Shown in pieces: positions 43,201 through 52,710 of a stretch of 64,000 nt of DNA. The notes under the pieces were generated by a model. The model did no database searches and was not told the DNA's origin. It saw only the letters and a list, made by a program, of their open reading frames with translations. Origin of the DNA: Cotesia glomerata (taxonomy: Eukaryota > Arthropoda > Insecta > Hymenoptera > Braconidae); NCBI RefSeq assembly GCF_020080835.1, contig NC_058162.1, forward strand, positions 26,870,758 through 26,934,757, written 5' to 3'. How positions within the stretch are numbered: the stretch's first letter is position 1; every line of letters begins with the position of its first letter. The translations under genes were made by a program, and so were the position numbers.

Positions 43201-46200
43201 TATTCATACAACACTATGTTTTCATAACCGTACTTTAATAATCCAAAGGTGGTAGCTTGAGTTATAAATTACACATTTCGTATAATTGCTAACTGTATGT
43301 ACAAATCGTTGAATGATACTATCCACATCCGTTCATTTTAGATATTTCTAAATAAAAATTTTTCTACGGGCCATTAGATTCAATCGATTTTGGCAACTTC
43401 TTATTGCATTATACTCAATGTCCATTTTATGTAATCAAATTCCATCAAAAAGCTTCATAAAGGTAAATTCATAAATAACGTGAGACTAATGGTCCCATCG
43501 TAGAGGTGTATGTAGATGTAAATAAAATGAACGTTAATTGGTAAGGAAACACCGGCAGTTTGCAAAAACTTCCGGCACCAATTATCCTTGTAACCTCATA
43601 CACCGTTATGCTAGTGGGATCAACAGAAACTAAAGTCTGGATGGGATGATCGGTCCATGTTACCACAGAAAACGACTATGCACCTTCATAAAGGTCAACA
43701 CATCACGAAAGCTTCCTTGGCAAGTGGCAAGCCAAGCTAAGTTAAGGCCCAGCCTCAGCCGCTTTCAACCTACCCATTATAACTCGGCTCTAATTATCGA
43801 TTTCTTATACATAATTTAATAAAATTCTTGGTAATATCTATAATTATCAGGATCTCTGGTAACAATAATAAAATTATTCGGTTTTATTGGAAAACGTCAA
43901 CGTGAGGGCTAAATATAGCCCAACTAGCGACAGTGTTATTAATTTAATGAAACACTGAGTGTGACGGGCGTCTCGACTATCTCGGAAATAATGGCTAATG
44001 CATATATCGCTTCCAAAGTTATCGGGTGAATGTATGACAGGACTCGTCAACTTGTCACAGTTCAACGAACTTGTTCAATATAATTGCATATTCATAATCA
44101 TTCAATTTGTTTCTAAAAGCATTTCAAAAACTACACTTTTTTGATGAAACTTTGGGTAGCTCTAGTTTTTAAACAAATAGACGGATAGAAAAATATTTGG
44201 TACTAATAAATTTCGAAATTCATCATCAAAAGCCAACTTTTGAAAGGATATGTTTTTGATCCATAAAAATACCATTCCATGACTCATTAGAACTCGTTCC
44301 TGTTTGGAGGCCTGGATTTTTCGTTCCCTATTAAATCTTCATAATTAATGCCTTTTCCTCGGCTATAAAGGATGACTATAAGTATTAAGTATAAATAACT
44401 TAATAAATATGATCCGTATATAGTGTATATCATATCAAAGAAGCAACCGGTGAAGAGGTTGGCCTCGGGAATATTTACCCGGCGATGAAGAGATTAATAT
44501 TTCGTTTCTGCCTAAAGGGTTGTTGTATTTCAGCTAATTTATACCTTATACCTTATACCTTCTGCGATATTTTAATGGGCATGTTATTTTTGGGCCCAGC
44601 AGGACACGGTACGTGTAATTGCCGTGATGGCGCTACAAGACTCGAATATCTAAGCGATATAGAGAACGCATATCGAATTAAGCGTTACATTAACCTTTAG
44701 TTTTTCAGGTTATCAGTTCCGGTTTTTGTTAGGATATATAGGCTAAAGCCCGTCAGATCCCTCCTATCTGACAGCAACGATCTCAAGTGCAACTGAAAGT
44801 CCTCGAGTTACTTAAAAGCCACTTCTCCGCTATAATGTTATGCCTGGACTGGTGCCCTAATGTCTATAATCTCCATCTTGAAGCTCCATTGTGGCAAATA
44901 TCTTCCCGTCAACAAGCTGCCCACGAAACTAGATCCATTACCGGCCATTCAGCTAAAGGATAACCAACCTCTCCAGTGTAAATTTGTACCCACAAAAAGG
45001 GTTCGAGAATTTATTGGCGATTGATTTACTGTCTGGCCTTTTTATCCATCGGGAATTTATAAAGACATTACAAAATGCTCTGAAAAGCGGAGGTATATCT
45101 TTGAGCGCTTGTACCGCTTAATCTTGAGCGACAAATTTATCGAGTCTGGTTTTATCCAAGTTACGTGTAATACACATTCGTGCAAGTTAATTGCCAAATT
45201 AATTCAGACATAAAAAATTATTTAATACCTTATGGCTGAGGACGTGTGGCAGGATCTTGTGAATCAATAAAAACGCTCCTTAGATCTGGTTGGCAATGTC
45301 TTTAATATTATACCCCGAGAAAAGAGAAGAGATATACTATATTATATTATTATTAAGTGTATAATAAAATGTGGCGACTCCTCGCTGCGTGGTTATATGT
45401 GCCCAACGATGAAAACAAGTAAACGACCTTCTTGTTTAAGAAGACGGTGGCGCCGTTACGGCACATAACAACCAATCCGCGGGTATACGCAGGGTGGTTT
45501 AATGAATTACCTGAGACATCTTGCGATAGTCATTTCTGCGGTTATCTAGACACAGCGATCAGCTTCGTCTCTTCATCATCTTCTGAGACTCAACCAGTGT
45601 GATACTACTACCAACATCACTATCACCAGAAGCTCATGATGATTACGATGAAAAATAATAATAAAATAAAGTTTATGGGCTCACGGGATGTCTTTTCATA
45701 TTTCTTACCCGGTTAATCATATAAATATTTTATTTGTTGCTAAACTATTGCTTTGGTCCGGGCACACATATCTTCAACACAGAAAAAAAGAAATATTTGA
45801 TCGAAATAAAATTTATTTGTGCCAAATATATAAGATATTTGGATAAGGCCAAATAAATATTTATTTCTGGTAAATATATAATTTGAGCGATTTAATTGCG
45901 TAAAATAAATAGTTTATTCATGATAAAGATATGGTTTATTTGTGGTAAATAAATCATAGTTGACGACAATAATGAACTTTTAAAATTTATTGTAACATTA
46001 AAGTCAGCTGTCGCTTGACCAATTTTTAATTTTATTTAACAAATAAATTAATTCTAAAAAATTATTTTTTAAAAATTGCATTTTTAATTTTTTAAATTTT
46101 CTACATGTCAATTTTTTTTTTGTCACAATTTATTTGTTAACAAAAGTTCTAAAAATTATTAAATATCTGCTAAATTAATTTTATCAATTTTCAGAAGTTA

Positions 46201-48976
46201 TAATGGCTTTAAAATGAAAAAAAAAAATTATTTTCTATTCTTTTAGTTGAATAATGAAATATTTTCCGTGTCTTCTATTGAATGAAAGTGTTAATTGTAA
46301 GTTAAGGATAATTTAGATTTGTTTTCGTAAAATATAATATTTTAAACACCTTACCATATAGGTTAGGTATGACTTTTTTTAATCCCCAATTAATGAATAG
46401 TTATTAATTAATATTATGTATGCAAATAAACTATTTTTTGAAACATCGCTGTAGCTTAAGTTGTAATCAAAACTTTCAAGTTTTGTTTTCAACGTTCAAG
46501 TGACGTCATGAGAGCAGTAGTTGAGAGTTTTAATGCCAAAGATGTCGTTGTTTCGGACAAACTTAGCATCTTTACCACAAATAAATGATATATTTCTGAC
46601 AAATAATAAAATAATTCGAGTCAACTGTTATATTTACTTGTACCAAATGTATATAGTTATAAAAAAATATTTAAAAAAACGACTCAAATAAATTGATTTA
46701 TTTGAGAAAAATAATTCTTTTATTCTGTGCAATAATTCATTGGCCTATTAACTTGGAATAATCATTGGATAACAATGACTATTAAGTTAACCGCGAAATT
46801 GAAATCACTTTGGACCGTTAGGACGAATGTCTATCATTATAGATAATCGAATGTCCATAACCATAAAATACCCAATAAAAGTAACAATAAAACACCTAAG
46901 GGAGTTTTTGTTTTAAAATAGTTTATAGTAAAGTCGTTAGGAACGACGATATATTATAATTTAATTATGTTGAGACAAGTGATGGGGAAAAGTAATGATT
47001 TATTAAATATATCCCGTGGTAGAGTAGTTCCCTCTGTGCTTCTCACTTTTATTCTCCGTTCGTATGAGCCAGCCTCGTATGAACAAGATTTTATCGAAAA
47101 GATTCACCAGCATGGAATTACCCGTCTCTCGCTGGTGCCAGGGCGTCGCGGCGCCACCATCTATTTTATATTCTTCCTTTTTTCCCAGAGTACATCGCGG
47201 TAATCCTTATCCTTTCCTTTGGTATACTTATTTTCCTGGGTATGAGTATATATTGCTATGGGGAGTTCTGAGTGGTAGCCACTCTTCATTTGCTTAAACC
47301 AGGAGTAGGGAATGCAATACAACTTACAAATGGTAATTGAAATCGTAAACACCGTCCGGTAATCGTCTATTGAGTGTATGCAGATAATGGCACACCCAAG
47401 TTTGTTTACGATTTATTTATAATACATCATAACCCTTTTTCACTTGACCCCCCGAGAGTCTATTATTTTTTTATAACTTTTCTAATGCATCAGCTACGCA
47501 TATTTGTGGTTTACCGTTTTCAATTCCACTGTCTGAAGAAAAAGTTATTAGAAGAATAATAACTATACGGAATTCTCAAAAATTTTACATTATTATTATC
47601 TATATTATTAAGAAAATAAGAGAAATTTTGTCTCCAGGATATAATTTGTGCCTTTTCAAGGTTTTATATCATTCTCACCAATAATTAATTAATTATGAGT
47701 ATTTAGGCTGCATTCGAAAATATCTCTAGATGCATAATTCAGAAATGAACTTGCATCTTGTGAAATATTGACATTTTTAAAGATATAAGCTCATTTTGAT
47801 GTTACACTCATCAAGACCTTTCATTTGAGTACCCACATCAATTTTTCACATATTTATATATATTATACATATGTATATATGAAAAATATATCGAAAACAC
47901 TGAGGGAAAAGTACATAGTTAACTGAATCATAACATCACAATTATGAAAATATAGTTTTCTGAATTTTTTTTTTTGTAGTTACTCAAACTATGCATTAAT
48001 TTAAGTAACTATTGACAAATAGTTATATCGACTATATTTTAATAAATATGTTTTTGTTGTCGAGTTGAACAAAAAGTTATTAGGCGACTGAAAGGTTTTT
48101 ACGGACAACGTCTCAGATAGCTAAACTGGAAGAGCCCTTAGTGCGTAACCAAAAGATCCGAGTTCGATTCCCGGTCCGAGCTATCCGAATTATTTTTTCT
48201 GTTTTCTGAGTTAAAGTGAATCAAGATGGCTATTATGCTAATATTTGACTGAAAATAATTCAAGTAACTATTTATTGGGGTTCAATATAATAAATAATGT
48301 TAGGTACAAGAACTGCTATTAAATAGTGGTGATGCTATTTAACTAGATTTTCCTAGTTCAGTTGACCATATTTTTCTCTCAGTGAATGCATGCGTGTATT
48401 CAAATGAAAGCTCTTGATGAGTGTAACTTCAGAATGAGCTTATATCTTTAAAAACGTCAATATTCAAGAAAGTACAGTGCAATTTAACATGATTAAAAAA
48501 TGACCTTGTATCTTGTGAACTATTGTGATTTTTAAAGATATAAGCTCATCCTGACATTACACTCTTTAAGACCTTTCATTTGAGCACCCACATCAATTTT
48601 TCATATATTTTATATATATATGAAAAATATATAAAAAATGCATGTGAGTACTCAAATAAAAGGTCTTGATGAGTGTAACTTCAGAAAGAGCTTATATATT
48701 TAAAACCGTCGATATTCAAGAAAGTACAGTGCAATTTAACATAATTAAGAAATGACCTTGTATCTTGTGAACTATTGACATTTTTAAAGATATAAGCTCA
48801 TCCCGACGTTACACTCATCAAGACCTTTCATTTGAGTACCCACATCAATTTTTCATATATTTCATATATTTATATATATTATATATTTGTATAAATGAAA
48901 TATATATCAAAAATGCATGTGGGTACTCAAATGACAGCTCTTGATGAGTGTAACATCAGGATGAGCTTATATCTTT

Positions 48977-49046
<70 letters not shown>

Positions 49047-49523
49047 AAAAATATATCAAAAATACATGTGGGTACTCAAATGATAGCTCTTGATAAGTGT
49101 ATCATCGAAATGAGCTTATATCTTTAAATATGTCAATATTTAAGAAAGTACAGTGCAATTTAACAAAAGTCATCATTTAATAAAATTATAATTGGTATTT
49201 TTAAAAGTAAAATTGAAATTTCGATAATTTACCTTAAAAAAGAAGTTTACTAAAGAATTCCGTGGAATTAAAACGGAAATACCAAAGAACAGGTTATAAA
49301 TGAAATTTAAGTTTGAAAAAAACCCAAGTTGTAAAAAATAACAGTTACATAAGTGGTATCTTAAAACGTTCACTCACCCTTAAGCTGTGTCGTCTCGATG
49401 GCAAACATGTTGAGAGCAAGAAGTTGAAGTAGCCGAGTTCCAGGAAGTGGAAGAGGCGAATGCTGCAACAGAGCTCGAAATTCGCGCAACATTTGGACAC
49501 CAGCTTCTTGAAAAGTCTCCATT
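18394..49523 (-). CDS. SMG6: SMG6 (EST1A) nonsense-mediated-decay endonuclease, C-terminal 524 residues
   Basis: Nine exons with consistent phases encode the C-terminal half of SMG6, the endonuclease that cuts mRNAs bearing premature stop codons and is recruited to UPF1 and the exon-junction complex. Visible in order: the end of the EST1 RNA/DNA-binding region (METFQEAG, LLQHSP, LNMFAIETTQLK, LLPTIKIWCDWML, WNPPPSCTDY, LSGFTPLMSNPQDSFY), an acidic then basic linker (SDSELL.., EELERRQRKQERHRQRVQ), and a complete PIN nuclease domain. The three acidic catalytic positions known from the family are present: VPDTN, SNDDKIL and LTEDRNLRVKAL. It ends ..FMLWAGLG, like the family C-terminus. The exon with RFILSFLH-type sequence and everything N-terminal to it, including exon-junction-binding motifs, was not found up to 64000 and is probably beyond the window. 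Introns reach 7.3 and 13.3 kb and carry the repeats listed here. SMG5 is excluded because its PIN domain lacks these acidic residues. Confidence 0.95.
18560..19190. repeat. four ~172-bp tandem units in the last SMG6 intron
   Basis: The landmark AGCGCCACTGGTGGC occurs at 18648, 18819 and 18991, with a decayed copy at 19163, giving a 171-172-bp period. Units also share GTCCAATTTGACTAAYCAC and AAAATCTGGTCAAAAAATC. The array nearly fills the 726-bp intron. Confidence 0.85.
19257..19556 (-). CDS. SMG6: SMG6 exon h (PIN core)
   Basis: 300 bp, acceptor ATCCGCAG and donor G|GTAAGT. Starts VLSELEGLARG, continues through CLTTRGTVL and NELASNDDKILATCLSLCRS, and supplies the second acidic position. Open frames on the opposite strand here are shadows. 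Confidence 0.93.
19557..20209. other. SMG6 intron sequence
   Basis: Unique intronic DNA. Open frames at 19298-19771 and 19749-19934 run antisense out of exon h into the intron and have no recognisable product. Confidence 0.5.
20212..21233. mobile_element. TA-flanked non-autonomous element, family A copy 1
   Basis: 1,022 bp. The ends AGGTAAAGTACCCAGTAGTTG and their inverse (..GTACTGGGTACTTTACCT) are flanked by TA on both sides (20210-20211 and 21234-21235), the Tc1/mariner-type duplication. Additional copies of the inner end motif AGTTGAAC lie inside near 20415, 20447, 20468 and 20876. No transposase frame is visible. Confidence 0.85.
21236..23320. other. SMG6 intron sequence
   Basis: Mostly unique intron. 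A CTCF-like string CACCAGATGGCGCCC is at 21565-21579. An open frame on the minus strand at 22066-22269 has no recognisable features and no strong splice sites. Confidence 0.45.
23321..23483 (-). CDS. SMG6: SMG6 exon g (PIN start)
   Basis: 163 bp, acceptor TCTGTTTCAG and donor G|GTAAGT. Encodes VEIEVRPRQLVPDTNCFIDY with the first catalytic aspartate of the PIN fold, then IAKTT..LFTLMIPLV. Confidence 0.93.
23484..23790. other. SMG6 intron sequence
   Basis: Unique intronic DNA between exon g and the large inverted-repeat structure. I see no feature beyond the acceptor of exon g at its lower end. Confidence 0.5.
25023..25145 (-). CDS. candidate 3'-terminal exon, 40 residues (unknown gene or SMG6 alternative end)
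   Basis: A strong acceptor (TTTTCCTCTTTCTTCTGCAG, minus strand) opens a single uninterrupted frame starting FAVQALNNLFGDAKPQ and ending HHPVDDD with TAA at 25025-25023. Only this frame is open. An AATAAA lies about 70 nt downstream on the minus strand near 24950. Composition is richer in GC than the flanks. It could be the last exon of a nested gene with the 26662-26701 exon, or, since it enters in phase 0, an alternative terminal exon after SMG6 exon f that would omit the PIN nuclease. I do not recognise the peptide. Confidence 0.35.
   Translation of the reverse strand, partial: FAVQALNNLFGDAKPQKALNYHGILYTLSPGGSHHPVDDD
25331..25350. repeat. TG microsatellite
   Basis: A pure (TG)n run of about ten units in the unique centre of the inverted-repeat structure. 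Confidence 0.8.
26662..26701 (-). CDS. candidate 40-bp exon (unknown gene)
   Basis: On the minus strand TTCTTTAATCGCAG precedes a 40-bp segment readable as NEDCRTLPVKLES, ending at the donor-like TCG|GTACGTGA. It leaves in phase 0, which fits the candidate exon at 25023-25145. Not recognised. Its entry phase is not compatible with direct splicing from SMG6 exon f. Confidence 0.3.
28252..29910. other. SMG6 intron sequence with a TATA-like block
   Basis: Unique sequence. At 28441-28453 TATATATAAATAG is followed by GCGGCGAAGCGCC and a C+T/G-rich stretch (28500-28560), which looks promoter-like on the plus strand but is unproven. The open frame at 28786-29115 starts at TTG and has no recognisable domain. 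Confidence 0.35.
28441..28453 (+). promoter_or_regulatory. possible TATA box (plus strand)
   Basis: TATATATAAATAG sits in a locally less AT-rich context, unlike most AT runs in this window. No gene with a start codon follows convincingly, so it could drive an antisense or non-coding transcript or be chance. Confidence 0.2.
29911..30248 (+). repeat. ~335-bp repeat copy 1, LINE 3'-end-like
   Basis: Begins ATTATACTGGCCAGTTT and ends TTTACTCCAGGATCGAAGC followed by (AAAT)n. The short AAAT tail resembles the 3' end of a truncated non-LTR retrotransposon. It is nearly identical to 30381-30718. Confidence 0.65.
30381..30718 (+). repeat. ~335-bp repeat copy 2
   Basis: Second copy, 470 bp further on, ending in the same AAAT tail only about 45 bp from the donor of SMG6 exon f. 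The near-identity argues for a recent duplication or conversion. Confidence 0.7.
30764..30940 (-). CDS. SMG6: SMG6 exon f (acidic/basic linker)
   Basis: 177 bp in phase 0 at both ends. It encodes an acidic run (DSYSEGEEEP) followed by a charged helix (LIERKEELERRQRKQERHR), probably a coiled coil leading into the nuclease. The next intron is 139 bp on the 5' side and 7.3 kb on the 3' side. Confidence 0.9.
31080..31357 (-). CDS. SMG6: SMG6 exon e
   Basis: 278 bp, from LNLVKLPEDATLSGFTPLM to TSSTSSPNSPPEQ. It contains the conserved PQDSFY and EKTEDME stretch and ends in a serine/proline-rich linker. Acceptor TTTTTTAG, donor CAG|GTAACA. Confidence 0.9.
31579..32636. mobile_element. TA-flanked non-autonomous element, family A copy 2
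   Basis: 1,058 bp, over 90% similar by eye to 20212-21233, same orientation, and flanked by TA (31577-31578 and 32637-32638). It sits in the intron between SMG6 exons d and e. Near its right end a short direct duplication of the GTTCAAGTACTGG end motif is present. Confidence 0.85.
32868..32980 (-). CDS. SMG6: SMG6 exon d
   Basis: 113 bp, acceptor TTATTTCAG and donor G|GTGAGT. Encodes PVGDAWSRLATMVNLLEKLA then PRKIVIHAREAIGREN. Phases 2 in and 1 out fit both neighbours. Confidence 0.9.
32981..34444. other. SMG6 intron sequence
   Basis: Mostly unique, mixed composition. GCGCCATCT is at 34153-34161. No open frame worth calling. Confidence 0.5.
34445..34518 (-). CDS. SMG6: SMG6 exon c
   Basis: A 74-bp exon encoding IWCDWMLCHSTVWNPPPSCT and DYRV. 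Acceptor CTTTTTCAG, donor GG|GTAAGT. The WNPPP motif is a conserved landmark of SMG6. Confidence 0.9.
34519..35869. other. SMG6 intron sequence
   Basis: Unique intronic DNA. Open frames at 34991-35290 and 35312-35509 lack recognisable motifs and coding-like composition. Confidence 0.5.
35870..36057 (-). CDS. SMG6: SMG6 exon b
   Basis: Acceptor TGTTTCAG and donor AAG|GTAAGA. It encodes SQMAQGYRSEVQERALVV through DMQVLLPTIK. It is 188 bp, phase 1 in and phase 0 out. It joins exon a across a 13.3-kb intron, restoring the family's LKD..YRS spacing, so no exon is missing between them. Confidence 0.9.
36058..41260. other. first part of the 13.3-kb SMG6 intron
   Basis: Mostly unique sequence with poly-T at 39280-39300 and a GAT/ATG trinucleotide run at 40206-40260. 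Open frames across the trinucleotide run reflect the repeat only. I see no supported gene, although blocks of higher GC (40260-40900) might include regulatory DNA. Confidence 0.4.
40206..40260. repeat. ATG/GAT trinucleotide microsatellite
   Basis: About a dozen GATGAT units with a few interruptions. Confidence 0.85.
41265..41540 (+). repeat. alternating minisatellite
   Basis: The core ATTATCCTGAACGGTAGATC recurs near 41282, 41331, 41372, 41424 and 41465, with a variant near 41513. Spacings alternate at about 41 and 50 bp, so a two-part ~90-bp higher-order unit is present (TTTTGTAAAAATA versus GATCTGTTCAAAAATTTG linkers). The frame stays open (41330-41620), a consequence of unit lengths rather than evidence for a protein. 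Confidence 0.8.
41541..45777. other. middle of the 13.3-kb SMG6 intron
   Basis: Unique intronic sequence. GATGGCGCT is near 44626 and GGTGGCGCC near 45445. Several short open frames were inspected and none had a recognisable motif. Confidence 0.4.
45778..46729. mobile_element. ~950-bp CACAG-ended element
   Basis: Terminal inverted repeats CACAGAAAAAAAGAAATATTT and CACAGAATAAAAGAATTATTT (right end, complement), flanked by CAA on both sides (a possible 3-bp duplication). The interior is very AT-rich with no open frame. An internal stretch near 46050-46150 resembles, inverted, 15540-15640. Confidence 0.6.
46730..47598. other. SMG6 intron sequence
   Basis: Unique intronic DNA. GGCGCCACCATCT is near 47149-47161. 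Open frames on both strands (46967-47352) look like chance. Confidence 0.4.
47898..48384. mobile_element. 487-bp CACTGAG-ended element carrying a tRNA-like sequence
   Basis: Inverted ends CACTGAGGGAAAAGTACATAG and CACTGAGAGAAAAATATGG, about 30 bp of ~80% match continuing through AACTGAA. It lies between the two halves of a palindromic module, whose intact copies elsewhere show the empty site. It contains the tRNA-like block 48116-48185. Confidence 0.65.
48116..48185 (+). tRNA. tRNA-like sequence (pseudogene or SINE head)
   Basis: TAGCTAAACTGGAAGAGC resembles a tRNA D arm/A box and GTTCGATTCCC is a perfect B box with a paired T arm (CCGAG/..CCGG). GATAGCT at the start pairs exactly with AGCTATC at the end. 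The anticodon stem does not fold properly and U33 is not in place, so this is not a functional tRNA. Confidence 0.45.
48980..49037. repeat. TA microsatellite inside a palindromic module
   Basis: A pure (TA)n run of about 29 units at the centre of a Helitron palindrome. Confidence 0.85.
49378..49523 (-). CDS. SMG6: SMG6 exon a (most 5' seen)
   Basis: Acceptor TTGTAG, then METFQEAGVQMLREF and LLQHSPLPLPGTRLLQLLA, ending at CTTAAGG|GTGAGT after TTQLK. It is 146 bp, entering in phase 2 and leaving in phase 1. The family reads GMETF..LLQHSPSP..TRMLQL here, so the upstream exon should end just before this glycine. Confidence 0.9.
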
Positions 49524-50328
49524 CTACAACAGAGTAAACATCGTATTTTAAAAATGATAAATATTGGATTGAGTGGGACGAATAAGAGCCACCTGGTTGA
49601 GAGTTGAGGGTGAAATTACACTCCGGGGGGGGGGGGGGAAGGAAGCGTGAGAGATAAAGATAACTAATTAAAGTGACAATGCTAACAAGACAGATTATAT
49701 TAGGAATAAGTGGAAATAAAATACTCATACAGATACTTAAATTACAAGTTAAGTTATAAGCACTGTTGATCCTCTTTGGTTCCCTAGACACTTTAGTTAA
49801 CGCTCAGAGATATGTCCGGTTTGAAACGAGTTTGTTGCAACAGTGATACATTTAAGACGTTGTTACGCTTAAATATTTAAATAATTTTGTTTTGTTGGTA
49901 ATTAAAGTATCTGGAAGACACTAAGACCATCCAGAGCTGGATAGATACCCATACTTATACTAGATGGGTAATTCTCGTGGCAATTAGAATAACGGAAAAT
50001 GGCAACTAATATCGCCGTACATATTCTTCCAGGACGTGTACATTATAAGCCGGCGTTCTATCTATGGGTTTTGCTACTTAAGTAACCTCCACCGTCTTTT
50101 TCACCTTCTCGTGTTATAAGACTCTCCATCGACTATTTACCTTCATCTTAACCTTTTTATCCGACTAAAGTCTCTTGTAATATATGCGATTGGTCATTTT
50201 TATTTCTTCCCAGTGTTTGGCAAAAAATTAGTCAATTTTTATTACAAACAGGGCCAGGAAGTTTGCGTTTTTTCTTTATTCAAATTTTAGGTTAAACATT
50301 TGAATGCTCATTTAAATAACTGCGCTAA
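49524..50328. other. presumed SMG6 upstream intron, with G14 run
   Basis: Non-coding. A run of 14 G residues at 49625-49638 is exceptional in this AT-rich DNA. The next upstream SMG6 exon was looked for here and not found. Confidence 0.45.
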
Positions 50329-51554
50329 TCTATATTATTAAGAAAATAAGAAAAATTTTGTCGTAATTAAGAAATGACCTTGTATCTCGTGAACTATTGA
50401 CGTTTTTCAAGATATAAGCTCATCCTGATGTTACACTCATCAAGAGCTTTCATTTGAGTACCCACATCAATTTTTCATATATTTTGTGTATTTATATATT
50501 TCACAAATACCATATATAGCAAATATATAAAAAATGCCATGTGGGTACTTAAATGAAAGGTCTCGATGAGTGTAACATCGAAATGAGTTTATATCTTAAA
50601 AAATGTCAATAATTAAGAAATGACTTTGTATTTCGTAAACTATTGACATTTTTAAAGATATAAGCTCACTACGACATTCTACTCATCAAGACCTTTCATT
50701 TGAGTACCCACTTCAATTTTTCATATATTTTATATATTTATATATTTCACGAATACCATATATATAAAATATATAAAAATGCCATGTGGGTACTTAAATG
50801 AAAGGTCTCGATGAGTGTAACATCGAAATGAGTTTATATCGTAAAATGTCAATAATTAAGAAATAATCTTGTATCTTGTAAACTATTGACATTTTTAAAG
50901 ATATAAGCTCATCTTAATGTTCTACTCATTAAGACCTTTCATTTGAGTACCCACATGGCATTTTTGATATATTTTATATATATGGTATTTGTGAAATATA
51001 TAAATATATAAAATACATGAAAAATTGATGTGGGTACTCAAATGAAAGGTCTTGATGAGTGTAACATCGGGATGAGCTTATATCTTTAAAAATATCAATA
51101 ATTAAGAACTGACATTGCTATCTTGTTAACTAATGGCATTTTTAAAGATATAAGCTCATCCCGATGTTACACTCATCAAGACCTTTCATTCGAATACCCA
51201 CATCAATTTTTCATATATTTTATATATTTATATATATGTATATATGAAAAATTTATCAAAAATGCATGTAGGTACTCAAACGAAAGCTCTTGATGACCGT
51301 AACATCAGGATGAGCTTATATCCTTAAAATATATATTATATATATGTATATATGAAAAATATATCAAAAATGCATGTGGGTACTCAAATGAAAGCTCTTG
51401 ATGATTATAACATCAGGATGAGCTTATATCTTTAAAAATGTCAATATTTAAGAAAGTACAGTGTAATTTAACAATAGTTATTTAATAAAGCAAAATTTTA
51501 TCTATTCATAGTTCACTAGTCACGGCAGTCGCATAGTGACTGCAAAATTGCTAT
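50329..51554 (+). mobile_element. complete Helitron-like element, 1,226 bp, tandem palindromes
   Basis: Starts A|TCTATATTATTAAGAAAAT and ends with the hairpin region CAGTCGCATAGTGACTG, followed after about 9 nt by CTAT|T. Between them are four full palindromic modules of ~210-240 bp and a half module. Both ends are present without target duplication. There is no open frame, so it is non-autonomous. Confidence 0.75.
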
Positions 51555-52708
51555 TAAAAAATGATCAACTAAATTTAAACTCTCGATCGCATCAAAAGTG
51601 ACTTGAATCTTCAATAAGATATAATAAAATTAGCAGAATGCATTAGTATCAATGCAAGACCTTAAGTCACGTTGTTGAATTGAGCGGAACGAATGATAAA
51701 AGAAGACGCTTAAAAGTTGTACAAGACCTTGGTCGCCATCGACACTCTCTCAGTCATATTCGATTCTATTTTTCTATCGGCCGTCCCTCTGGCGGTCCGT
51801 TCTTTCAAACACAAACCCAACTCGGTTATCTTCCCACAGCCCCAACGGGCAACACGCCGTACAGTGGCAAATTTACGGGACATAACGTCTTACTCTTAAC
51901 TCGGCCCCTTCTCCTCGCCACTCATGCTTTTAATCTTTTTTAATTCGTGACGTAACCCAAGGCGCATTTTACTTAACAGATCACAATTAATCACCTTGCA
52001 GGTTAGTTTTTAGTTTAAAGTCTCCATACTTAAAATAAAAATTCCTAAATTGTCGAGCGAACAAGTAGCCAGTAAAACTAAATCAGTGTGTGTAAAAGGT
52101 ATTTTGTTGGGGATTAGATTAGAATTAATGTGTTGTATCGATAAACATACATACATACTTACAATATACAGATCGTGCAAGGGGTTAGGTTAGAAATTTT
52201 CTTGTTCTCAAGTGATTGGTTGCCCGATGTGTCCAAGTGCCGTTAGATCAACCTCGTAGGTATCATGGCTCGGGGACTTTTGATCGCCCGCCGAATGCTG
52301 CTTTAACTACGGTGGGAACGCAACCGGCCATTCGATGCAAGTGTAAACGCTCTAATGGAATCCAAGGAGGACTAAGACTAGGACGCCATTAGACTTTTTA
52401 TATTCTTTTGGACATTACACCGACATCTTGTGTTAAATCGTAGCCTTTGCTGCACAAACTTCTTTCCCCTGTCTTTGTCTTTGTCTCAACTTCGGCTAAT
52501 TCGTATTTAAGCATCGTCTATCGTCGCTAAAACTCTTAACCTTAACCGACTATTTGTTGTTATAAGGTAATTATTGTCCCGACGATGTTGACATTAAGTG
52601 CGCTCTTCCTCAGCCATGATTGCCGGTTTTTTTTCGTAACTTATTTTCTTTGCGTGCCGTATAATCCCACGGACATTTGCTAACGATAAAATATTTTAAT
52701 ATTCTATA
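51555..52708. other. intron or intergenic sequence
   Basis: Mixed composition. Two overlapping short frames (51680-51943) have no recognisable product. No supported feature. Confidence 0.4.
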
Positions 52709-52710
52709 TA

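Larger units (their letters stand above)
47599..49180 (+). mobile_element. Helitron-like element with palindromic module array, 3' truncated
   Basis: Begins A|TCTATATTATTAAGAAAAT, the same 5' end as at 50329 and 63219. It contains about 3.5 palindromic modules (GATATAAGCTCATC..ACTCATCAAGACC..GAGTACCCACAT and the inverse), a (TA)n core at 48980-49037, and loses similarity at about 49180 before the 3' hairpin. A separate element (47898-48384) interrupts the first module. Confidence 0.7.

Noticed and set aside
48116..48185. Functional tRNA gene
   Set aside because: Anticodon stem does not pair and U33 is misplaced; better read as a tRNA-derived remnant.
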